Shown in pieces: positions 1-6,825 of a DNA stretch of 12,079 nt. Made by a program: the position numbers and the translations under genes. Source of the DNA: Betaproteobacteria bacterium TMED156 (GTDB lineage: Bacteria; Pseudomonadota; Gammaproteobacteria; Burkholderiales; Burkholderiaceae_A). Position 1 is the stretch's first letter. The number at the start of each line of letters is the position of its first letter. The stretch is from contig NHHF01000021.1 of NCBI GenBank assembly GCA_002171155.1, positions 1 to 12,079 on the forward strand, given 5' to 3'. The notes beneath the pieces are model-generated. The model saw only the letters and a list, made by a program, of their open reading frames with translations. It did no database searches and was not told where the DNA came from.

Positions 1-1694
1 AAACTTTAGAAGTGTTCGCACCAATTGCCTATCGACTTGGTTTTAATGAACTCTATAGGCAGTTTGAAGATTTATGTTTTTTAAATTTATTTCCATATCG
101 CTATAAAACTTTACATAGAGCAATGTTGTCAGCTAGAGGTAATAGAAAAGAGATCATCCACGAATTAGAAAAAAAAATTAAAAAAAAATTACCAAGCTTT
201 GGTGTCAAAGGCAAAGTTTTCGGAAGAGAAAAAAGCTTATATTCTATTTATTTAAAAATGAAAGAAAAGAATCTTAGTTTCGCAGAAGTTTTAGATATAT
301 ATGGCTTCCGAATTATTGTTAAAACTGCTCCGGAGTGTTATGTGGCTTTGGGAGCAATGCATGCAATCTTCAAACCTTTTCCAGGTAGGTTCAAAGATTA
401 TATTGCTATACCTAAATCAAATGGATATCAATCAATTCATACAGTAGTAATCGGACCATATGGAACACCTCTAGAATTACAAATTAGAACAGAAAAAATG
501 CAACGATTTGCTGAGGTTGGCATTGCCTCACATTGGCTTTACAAAGAGCATGCACAAGAAATTACTCCTCTTCAACAAAAAACCCACGTGTGGATGCAAT
601 CATTATTAACGTTCCAAAAACAATCATCTGAAGCTTCTGAGTTTCTGGATAACTTAAAAATTGACCTTTACCCTGATATGGTTTATGTTTTTACTCCTCA
701 GGGTGAAATAAGAGAGTTGCCCAGAGGATCAACACCTGTTGATTTTGCTTATTCTGTTCATTCAGATATTGGTAACAGGTGTTCAGGCGCAGCAATTAAT
801 GGAGAGCAAAAAGCACTAGATACTGAACTTAAAAATGGTGATATTGTTGTAATTTTACAATCAGAAAGAGCGTCACCCCACCCCGGTTGGTTGGGATTTG
901 TTAGAACCGCTAAAGCAAGAGCAGCTATAAGACATACTTTAAAGAATGTTAGTAAAGAGAAAGCGATTTCTTTTGGTCAAAGGTTACTTAATCAAGCATT
1001 ACAATCTATTGGTTGCCTTGGAATAAATGATCCTAAACTTAATTGGCAACAGTTGTTTAAAGAAACCAAATCGAATGATAAAAATAGCCTAGTTGAGGAA
1101 ATAGGTCTTGGAAGAACTTTGGCTCATGTTGCAGCGAGAAGACTTGTAGGTCATTCTGCAGCCATTGATAAGAATAACAGTCTTTCACCTAATGCTCGCG
1201 AAGCCCTAAGAGTGTCAATTGATCACTTAACTCAATCTCATGACGGAATAACTGTAAACGGATCAGAGGGTACTGCGGTTCAATATGCTGGCTGTTGTCA
1301 CCCTATACCAGGGGATATGGCCTTTGGACAAATGCTTGGTGGTGCCGGTTTATTAATACATAGAAAAATTTGTCTGAATGCCGTCAAGCAGAAACAAAAA
1401 GATCCAAATAGGTGGACTGAGGTCGTTTGGGGGGAACCAATCTATAAGTTATTCATAACTCATTTGATTTTAGAAGTGAAAGATACTCCCGGAACTCTGG
1501 GTATACTTGCATCTGCAATCTCCTCTGCAGAGGCAAATATTGTAGATCTAACCATCCTACCAAATCAAGGTTCAAACTTAACAGTTTTAAAAACTGCTAT
1601 CGAAGTCAAAAATAGACAGCATTTAGCAGACATAATCAGACAATTAAGAAAAACAAAAAAGTTGTTTAAATTGACTAGGTCAATCAAAAATTAG
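1..1694 (+). CDS. spoT: Bifunctional (p)ppGpp synthetase/hydrolase SpoT, 5' end missing
   Basis: This enzyme makes and degrades the alarmone (p)ppGpp in the cytoplasm (stringent response). The frame is open to the window edge, reading T-L-E-V-F-A-P-I before the GTG at 12, so that GTG is an internal Val codon and not the start. The N-terminal HD hydrolase domain lies outside the window. Visible in order are the RelA/SpoT synthetase domain (about 219-551), with GREKSLYSIY, the RFKD motif at 387-398 and ELQIRT carrying the catalytic Glu; the TGS domain (about 681-866, VYVFTPQGEI); a helical region; a conserved-cysteine segment with GCCHPIPGD (Cys pair at 1293-1298); and a C-terminal ACT domain (about 1461-1676). 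RXKD rather than EXDD is the family signature of bifunctional SpoT/Rel, not monofunctional RelA. ISFGQRLLNQAL and the ending also resemble SpoT. Hydrolase activity cannot be judged here. The gene meets mogA tail to tail with an 11-base gap. Confidence 0.93.
   Translation, partial: TLEVFAPIAYRLGFNELYRQFEDLCFLNLFPYRYKTLHRAMLSARGNRKEIIHELEKKIKKKLPSFGVKGKVFGREKSLYSIYLKMKEKNLSFAEVLDIYGFRIIVKTAPECYVALGAMHAIFKPFPGRFKDYIAIPKSNGYQSIHTVVIGPYGTPLELQIRTEKMQRFAEVGIASHWLYKEHAQEITPLQQKTHVWMQSLLTFQKQSSEASEFLDNLKIDLYPDMVYVFTPQGEIRELPRGSTPVDFAYSVHSDIGNRCSGAAINGEQKALDTELKNGDIVVILQSERASPHPGWLGFVRTAKARAAIRHTLKNVSKEKAISFGQRLLNQALQSIGCLGINDPKLNWQQLFKETKSNDKNSLVEEIGLGRTLAHVAARRLVGHSAAIDKNNSLSPNAREALRVSIDHLTQSHDGITVNGSEGTAVQYAGCCHPIPGDMAFGQMLGGAGLLIHRKICLNAVKQKQKDPNRWTEVVWGEPIYKLFITHLILEVKDTPGTLGILASAISSAEANIVDLTILPNQGSNLTVLKTAIEVKNRQHLADIIRQLRKTKKLFKLTRSIKN
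1671..1683. repeat. Small inverted repeat at the end of spoT (weak terminator candidate)
   Basis: A perfect 5-bp inverted repeat TTGAC-TAG-GTCAA, extendable by one A-T pair, sits in the last codons of spoT. Read on the - strand it lies about 20 bases past the mogA stop and is followed by T-rich sequence, so it could be a weak terminator for mogA transcripts. The stem has few G-C pairs and the T-tract is interrupted, so a chance repeat is equally possible. Confidence 0.25.
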
Positions 1695-1705
1695 TAAATA
1701 ATAAG

Positions 1706-2284
1706 CTAAGTTTTTTTTGGTCTGTAAGCTTTGCATATCTTATCATCTAAAAGTATTATTGGTCCTCCGAGTAATTCTATGCCGTAAGGAACAGCAGAAA
1801 AAATTCCCTTTACAAGCATGCTTCCATCTTTATTTTTGAGACCCTCTAAAGTTTCAGCAATTGCTTTAGGTTGTCCTGGTAGATTTACAATTAAAGAATT
1901 CCCCCTAACAACTGCTGTCTGTCTGGATAATATAGCAGTGGGAACAAAGTTAAGTGATATTTGACGCATTTGCTCACCAAATCCTGGCAATTCTTTTTCA
2001 CCAATATTTATGGTTGCCTCTGGAGTTACATCTCGTTTGGCAGGCCCGGTTCCACCAGTCGTTAAAACTAAGTCACAACTATCATTGTCAACCAATTCAA
2101 TCAAAGTTTTTTCAATGATATTTCTTTCGTCAGGAATTAATCTCTCAAAAGAAATCCATGGACTAACAAATACTTTAGACAGCCAATTTTTTAAACTCGG
2201 TAATCCAAGATCTTTATAAACATTTTGGCTGGCTCTATCACTAATTGATACCAAACCTATTCGAATTTCTCTGATTTCACCCAT
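1706..2284 (-). CDS. mogA: Molybdopterin adenylyltransferase MogA
   Basis: MogA adenylates molybdopterin with ATP, a late step of molybdenum cofactor synthesis in the cytoplasm, before molybdate insertion by MoeA. The 192-residue product is a full-length MoCF-fold protein. It has the N-terminal strand IRIGLVSISDRAS, the nucleotide-binding TTGGTG loop (residues 75-80) followed by the conserved R-D-V-T-P-E-A-T (Asp85), the LPGQPKAI motif (135-142) and the closing IFSAVPYGIELLGGP typical of MogA. MoaB proteins share the fold but usually lack this ending. The ATG at 2284 fits the family N-terminus; no Shine-Dalgarno sequence precedes it. It diverges from pmbA across 20 bases and converges on spoT. 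No other cofactor gene lies in the window, so its operon context says nothing about which molybdoenzyme it serves. Confidence 0.92.
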   Translation of the reverse strand: MGEIREIRIGLVSISDRASQNVYKDLGLPSLKNWLSKVFVSPWISFERLIPDERNIIEKTLIELVDNDSCDLVLTTGGTGPAKRDVTPEATINIGEKELPGFGEQMRQISLNFVPTAILSRQTAVVRGNSLIVNLPGQPKAIAETLEGLKNKDGSMLVKGIFSAVPYGIELLGGPIILLDDKICKAYRPKKT

Positions 2285-2304
2285 TTATTGACTATAATAT
2301 AATT
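2285..2304. promoter_or_regulatory. Divergent mogA/pmbA promoter region
   Basis: Only 20 bases separate the two divergent start codons. On the + strand they hold a perfect -10 hexamer TATAAT (2293-2298), whose expected start point (2304-2306) falls on the pmbA ATG at 2305. On the - strand TATATT (2301-2296) or TATTAT (2299-2294) could serve mogA with a leader of only a few bases. No good -35 box is visible for either, since it would lie inside the opposing gene, and neither start has a Shine-Dalgarno sequence. This is consistent with leaderless or nearly leaderless mRNAs, but upstream promoters inside the opposing genes are not excluded. Confidence 0.5.
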
Positions 2305-3666
2305 ATGAACAAAATTGATAATAGTGTTTTTTTTCTCTCTAGAGAAGTTTTAATTCAAAAAGCAGAACTAATGCTCAATATAGCAAAGAAGACAGGGATT
2401 AAAGATGCCAGTGTTGAGCTTTCCGAAAATAAAGGTTTTTCTGTCAGTGTTAGGATGTCCAACACAGAAACTATAGAAACCACAAGAGAAAAAAATGCTT
2501 TAATAACTGTTTATGATGGTCATCGTAAAGGTGTCGCACAAACCTCCAATTTCTCTGATGATGAAATTAGGAACACAGTCTTAAAGGCTATTGAAATTGC
2601 AAAGTACACTGCACAAGATTCATTTTCTGGCCTCCCTGATAAGCAAGACTTGGAGTTTCACCCAAAATATATACCTTTATATTATCCATGGAAACTTTCT
2701 CCTGAAAATGCTCTTGAAATGGCATTAGTGGCAGAATCTTCTGCTTTCAATGTCAGTAATCAAATAAAAAATAGTGATGGTGCATCTGTTAATTCAAGTC
2801 ATGGACATTTTTATTTAGAAAATACGAAGGGGTTTTCTGGTGGTTATCCCTACAGCAGACACAGCTTATCAGTTGCGCCAATTGCTCATTATAAAGAGGA
2901 AATGGAAAGAGACTTTTGGTATTCGACCAATCGAAATCCCCAAAAACTTTCTAGTCCATCTGAAATTGGAGAATATGCTGCAAAAAGAACACTTGCAAGA
3001 CTTGGCTCCAAGAAAATATCAACAAGAAATGCTGCTATCCTTTTTGACGCGCCTTTAAGCTCGGCTCTTGTTGGTGCTTTTGTTCAAGCAGTAAGTGGAA
3101 ATTCTTTGTACAAAAAACTTTCTTTCTTAAACGAGTCTATTGGTAAATCAATTTTTTCTGATCACATACAGATTTTTGAAAACCCTTTCCTCGAGGGTGA
3201 AATAGGATCAACTCCTTTTGACGATGAAGGCGTTAAAGTTAAAAAAAGAAAAATAGTCGATAATGGAGTTTTGTTAGATTATTTTCTCTCCAGCTATACT
3301 GCCAAAAGACTGAAAATGCGAACTACAGGTAACTCTGGGGGCTCCCATAATTTAAGAATGTTCTCTTCATCTACAACTCCAAAGGATAACCTCCAAGAAA
3401 TGCTTAAAAAGTTGGATAAAGGTCTCTTTGTAACTGAATTAATGGGCCAAGGAGTTAATAGTGTAACTGGTGACTATTCTAAAGGTGCGACAGGTTTCTG
3501 GATTGAAAAAGGAAAGATGTTACATCCGGTTAGTGAAGTCACCATTGCTGTAAACCTGAGAGAGATGTACAAAAATATTTTAGCCATTGGAGCCGATGAA
3601 TGTATTAGGGGAAACAAGACATGTGGTTCGATATTGATAAAAAACATGACCATAGCAGGAAGTTGA
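2305..3666 (+). CDS. pmbA: PmbA/TldE, subunit of the TldD/TldE metalloprotease
   Basis: PmbA (TldE) pairs with TldD to form a cytoplasmic protease that in enterobacteria trims microcin B17 and degrades unfolded peptides and the CcdA antitoxin. The 453-residue length matches the family (about 450). It shows family landmarks along the whole length: the N-terminal segment with ITVYDGHRKGVAQT (about 67-80), RHSLSVAPIA (185-194), the FDDEGV segment (305-310), LSSYTAKRL (328-336), TTGNSGGSHN (340-349), ELMGQGVNSVTGDYS (378-392) and the closing GSILIKNMTIAG. It lacks the HEXXXH zinc motif that marks TldD, so it is the non-catalytic partner type; a TldD gene must be elsewhere. The ATG at 2305 fits the family N-terminus. 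It diverges from mogA and stops two bases before the end of typA. Its natural substrate here is unknown. Confidence 0.93.
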   Translation: MNKIDNSVFFLSREVLIQKAELMLNIAKKTGIKDASVELSENKGFSVSVRMSNTETIETTREKNALITVYDGHRKGVAQTSNFSDDEIRNTVLKAIEIAKYTAQDSFSGLPDKQDLEFHPKYIPLYYPWKLSPENALEMALVAESSAFNVSNQIKNSDGASVNSSHGHFYLENTKGFSGGYPYSRHSLSVAPIAHYKEEMERDFWYSTNRNPQKLSSPSEIGEYAAKRTLARLGSKKISTRNAAILFDAPLSSALVGAFVQAVSGNSLYKKLSFLNESIGKSIFSDHIQIFENPFLEGEIGSTPFDDEGVKVKKRKIVDNGVLLDYFLSSYTAKRLKMRTTGNSGGSHNLRMFSSSTTPKDNLQEMLKKLDKGLFVTELMGQGVNSVTGDYSKGATGFWIEKGKMLHPVSEVTIAVNLREMYKNILAIGADECIRGNKTCGSILIKNMTIAGS

Positions 3667-3668
3667 AA

Positions 3669-5483
3669 TCATGCTACCCTCTCACTTCTTCTTCTTTGAC
3701 TCTCTTTTAGTTCTTTTTTTCTAATTCTCAAAAAACTTGGAGTAACTTCTAATAGTTCGTCATCCTCAATAAAGTCTATTGCTCTCTCTAATGTTAATTT
3801 AATTGGAGTTACTAGATCAATATGTTCATCTTTCCCTGAAGCTCTGACGTTAGTTAATTTTTTTTCTTTTATTGGATTTACAACCAGATCATTTTCTCGG
3901 GAGTGGATTCCTATTATCATGCCTTCGTAGACCTCCTCTCCAGGCTCAAGAAACATTTTTCCTCGTTCTTGTAATTTCCATAATGCAAATGCAACAGCTT
4001 TCCCATCCTCTTGAGAAACTAGAGAACCATTTTTTCTTCCAGAAAAATTTCCTTTACTATCACCATAATGATCAAAAACATGACTTAAAAGTCCAGTTCC
4101 TCTTGTCAATGACAAGAAATCACTTTGAAAACCTAAAAGACCTCTGGATGGAATGACATATTCTAATCTTACTCTTCCCTTTCCATCAGAAATCATATCT
4201 AACAATTCCCCCTTTCTCATTCCAAGCGCTTCCATGACAGACCCTTGATGGGCTTCTTCTAGATCGACAGTTAATGACTCATATGGTTCGAGAACTCTAC
4301 CATTTTCATCTTTTTGAAACACAACTTTGGGTCTAGAAACTGCGAGTTCGAAACCTTCTCGACGTAAGTTTTCCAGCAGAATTGTTAAATGAAGTTCTCC
4401 CCTTCCAAAAACTTCAAAAACATCACTATCCTTGCCAAAAGAAACTTTAAGTGCAACGTTACTTTTCAATTCTTTTTTGAGTCTCTCTCTTATTTGTCTG
4501 CTTGTTACAAATTTACCGTCCCTTCCAGCAAGCGGAGATGTATTAACAAGAAAGTTCATGCATAGAGTTGGTTTATCGACTTGCAACGTTTTGAGAGGCT
4601 CTATTCTTAGAGGGTCACATAATGTTGACCCAATATTTGCATCTTCAATTCCATTTATTAAAACAATATCTCCAGCCTCAGCATAATTAACATCTTGTTT
4701 TGTTAAGCCCTCAAACATTTGTATTTGAGTAATTTTTGTTTTTTTTGGTTCACCATTTGGACCATCAACTACAACAATTTCTTGTTTTGGTTTAATTGCA
4801 CCTCGTTTAATTCGTCCAACAACAATTTTTCCAACATAAGTAGAATAATCAAGAGATGTTACCTGCATCTGGAAAGGAGCATCAATGTCTCCACTACCCT
4901 CAGGGATATGAGATATGATTTGATCAAAAAGAACATGCATGTCTTTGGATGCATCTTCGTGTTTGAGAGTAGCATAACCTTTTAGTGCTGAAGTAAACAG
5001 TACAGGAAAATCAAGTTGTTGTTCGGAAGCACCTAATTTATCAAAAAGGTCAAATGTCTCATTAATTACCCAATCTGGTCTTGAGCCCGAGCGATCAATT
5101 TTATTTACAATTACAATCGGCAATAAACCAAGTTCTAAAGCTTTTTTAGTAACAAATCTAGTTTGAGGCATTGGGCCTTCTACAGCATCAACAAGAAGTA
5201 GAACCCCGTCAACCATTGATAAAACTCTTTCAACTTCGCCGCCAAAATCTGCATGGCCTGGCGTATCAACAATATTTATATGAACTCCATTATAATTGAC
5301 AGCACAATTTTTTGAGACGATTGTTATACCTCTTTCTTTCTCAAGATCATTTGAATCCATAACTCTCTCTGATACACTTTCATGTTCAGAGAAAGTTCCA
5401 GATTGCTTCAAAAGTTGATCGACCAAGGTTGTTTTGCCATGATCAACATGAGCAATTATTGCTAAATTTCTTCTTCTATTCAT
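3669..5483 (-). CDS. typA: Translational GTPase TypA/BipA
   Basis: TypA/BipA is an EF-G-like GTPase that binds the ribosome and helps 50S assembly and adaptation to cold and other stresses. The 604-residue product has the usual family length. The G domain is complete: AHVDHGKT (residues 11-18), ERGITI (50-55), DTPGH (73-77) and NKID (127-130). It is followed by a beta-barrel domain, an EF-G-like alpha/beta domain ([20 protein letters not shown]), an EF-G domain V-like region ([19 protein letters not shown]) and the BipA-specific C-terminal region ending in the basic tail [14 protein letters not shown]. The ATG at 5483 gives the standard [12 protein letters not shown] start; no Shine-Dalgarno sequence is seen. 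It is the last gene of the rimP operon, 5 bases after truB, as in many betaproteobacteria. It ends two bases from the convergent pmbA stop, with no intrinsic terminator visible. Confidence 0.97.
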   Translation of the reverse strand: MNRRRNLAIIAHVDHGKTTLVDQLLKQSGTFSEHESVSERVMDSNDLEKERGITIVSKNCAVNYNGVHINIVDTPGHADFGGEVERVLSMVDGVLLLVDAVEGPMPQTRFVTKKALELGLLPIVIVNKIDRSGSRPDWVINETFDLFDKLGASEQQLDFPVLFTSALKGYATLKHEDASKDMHVLFDQIISHIPEGSGDIDAPFQMQVTSLDYSTYVGKIVVGRIKRGAIKPKQEIVVVDGPNGEPKKTKITQIQMFEGLTKQDVNYAEAGDIVLINGIEDANIGSTLCDPLRIEPLKTLQVDKPTLCMNFLVNTSPLAGRDGKFVTSRQIRERLKKELKSNVALKVSFGKDSDVFEVFGRGELHLTILLENLRREGFELAVSRPKVVFQKDENGRVLEPYESLTVDLEEAHQGSVMEALGMRKGELLDMISDGKGRVRLEYVIPSRGLLGFQSDFLSLTRGTGLLSHVFDHYGDSKGNFSGRKNGSLVSQEDGKAVAFALWKLQERGKMFLEPGEEVYEGMIIGIHSRENDLVVNPIKEKKLTNVRASGKDEHIDLVTPIKLTLERAIDFIEDDELLEVTPSFLRIRKKELKESQRRRSERVA

Positions 5484-5488
5484 AAATT

Positions 5489-6415
5489 TTAGTTAAATGT
5501 TTGTTGAGAAATAAGTCGAATTGGTTTGAGGGTGCCATCCAAATTTAACTCCCCCGTTCCCAGAAAGACGCCATAATCGTCGTAAACCCTGTAAGAAATT
5601 TTACTCTCACTTTTATTTTCTTTAAAACCCAACCTGAGTGATTGGCCATGTAAAAAAATTTTTCTTTCATTTTCTTTTAATGATACAGAGGGTAAGTTAG
5701 CAATAAAAAACTCTACAGGTCTAAGTTCAAGTTTTAGATTTTCAGGGGAATTATTAAACAATGTTTCAAGTTTTTCTAAACTAACACTTTCTTCAATTGT
5801 TGATGCACCAACCTCGGTTCTTCTTAGGTCCATCAAATGGGCACAACCCCCCAATTTTTCACCAATTTGCTCAGAAAGACTTCGTATATAAGTTCCTTTT
5901 GAGCAAGTAACATCAATTGTCATAACAGAATTTTTTAAAGCTATTAATCTTATAGATCTAATAAAAACTATTCTTTTTTTTCGACTTACTTCTATACCAT
6001 CCCTAGCATACTTGTATAAAGGTTTTCCTCTATATTTTAATGCAGAATACATTGGTGGCAATTGAAATTGTTCCCCTAAAACAGATTCCAAAACATAATT
6101 AATTTGTTGAACATCAACCTGAAAATATTTTTTATCAATTATTTCACCTTCAGAGTCACCAGTACTAGTTTTTGTTCCAAGAGCTATGTAAGCTAAATAT
6201 CTTTTATCGGAATTGAGACCAAACATGGCAAACTTCGTTGCTTCACCTAGTAAAATTGGCAGGACTCCGGTTGCAAGTGGATCTAAAGTGCCTGCATGAC
6301 CTGCTTTCTTTGCATTGTATATTTTTTTTACTTTTACTAGGGCTTTATTTGATGATAAACCTTTTGGTTTGTCCAATAACAAAACACCGTTAACATTGAC
6401 TTTAAATTGATTCAC
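5489..6415 (-). CDS. truB: tRNA pseudouridine(55) synthase TruB
   Basis: TruB isomerises U55 in the T-psi-C loop of most tRNAs and also acts as a tRNA folding chaperone. The 308-residue product is full length. It has GVLLLDKPKGLSS (residues 10-22), the catalytic motif GHAGTLDPLATGVL with the nucleophile Asp45, then YLAYIALGTKTSTGDSEG, the QLPPMYSALKYRGKPLYKYAR segment, CSKGTYIRSL and LRRTEVG, and a C-terminal TruB_C/PUA-like region (about 230-308). The start is a GTG at 6415 whose bases overlap the rbfA stop as GTGA, which suggests translational coupling. Only a long A-run precedes it, with no clear Shine-Dalgarno. It lies within the rimP-nusA-infB-rbfA-truB-typA operon. Confidence 0.97.
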   Translation of the reverse strand: MNQFKVNVNGVLLLDKPKGLSSNKALVKVKKIYNAKKAGHAGTLDPLATGVLPILLGEATKFAMFGLNSDKRYLAYIALGTKTSTGDSEGEIIDKKYFQVDVQQINYVLESVLGEQFQLPPMYSALKYRGKPLYKYARDGIEVSRKKRIVFIRSIRLIALKNSVMTIDVTCSKGTYIRSLSEQIGEKLGGCAHLMDLRRTEVGASTIEESVSLEKLETLFNNSPENLKLELRPVEFFIANLPSVSLKENERKIFLHGQSLRLGFKENKSESKISYRVYDDYGVFLGTGELNLDGTLKPIRLISQQTFN

Positions 6416-6825
6416 TTTTTTTTATTTTTTTCCGGTTCTTGGCATGCCTCATCAATTAGATTGCTCAAAAATCTGCCTCTTTCAAGGGAATTATCAAAAA
6501 TAAATTTTAACTCAGGAGTGTGATGAAACTTAATTAACTTTCCAAGTCTACTGCGCAAAAAACTAACAACCGCGTCAAGCCCTTCTTGTGTAACTTTCAA
6601 ATTATTATCACTACTTGGATAAGTACTGTAAAAAACTTTAGCAAAGGAAAGATCAATACTAACTTCAACATCAGTAATAGTTACAAAGCCTATTCTCGGA
6701 TCTTTAACTTCTAGGTGAAGCAATTTGGCTAATTCTCTTTGAATTTGATCAGCCAATCTAAATTCTCTAAAACCTGGGGACTTACTGTAGTGCTCTCGCA
6801 ATTTCTCTGACTTCGAATACTTCAA
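6412..6825 (-). CDS. rbfA: Ribosome-binding factor A, RbfA
   Basis: RbfA is a small KH-fold protein that binds the 30S subunit and assists late 16S rRNA 5'-end maturation, notably in the cold. Landmarks are [34 protein letters not shown] and [12 protein letters not shown], diagnostic of the family. The frame is open to an ATG at 6852, but that would overlap infB by 71 bases and add residues the family lacks. I choose the TTG at 6825 because AAGGAG lies six bases upstream (6832-6837), giving 137 residues and a 44-base overlap with infB. Other possible starts are TTG 6801 (129 residues) and ATG 6852 (146 residues); the conserved core begins only near 6760. The stop overlaps the truB GTG start. 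The C-terminus is a run of Lys coded by long A tracts. Confidence 0.9.
   Translation of the reverse strand: MKYSKSEKLREHYSKSPGFREFRLADQIQRELAKLLHLEVKDPRIGFVTITDVEVSIDLSFAKVFYSTYPSSDNNLKVTQEGLDAVVSFLRSRLGKLIKFHHTPELKFIFDNSLERGRFLSNLIDEACQEPEKNKKK

Noticed and set aside
12..14. GTG at 12 as the start of spoT
   Set aside because: The frame continues to the window edge and the residues before it (T-L-E-V) match the conserved SpoT sequence, so the gene is truncated by the window.
1706..3666. mogA plus pmbA as a peptide-modification or microcin-maturation cassette
   Set aside because: PmbA/TldE can act in microcin maturation, but no precursor peptide, TldD, transporter or modification enzyme is near; the surrounding genes are housekeeping.
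2010..5000. Several 60-95 codon frames on the + strand inside mogA, pmbA and typA
   Set aside because: They overlap well-supported genes, have no recognisable domains, and their compositions are those expected of shadow frames.
6416..6431. Long A-run at the rbfA/truB junction as a programmed slippage site
   Set aside because: The run codes for a lysine-rich RbfA tail and AT-rich runs are common here; the GTGA overlap already explains coupling, and no stimulatory structure is seen.
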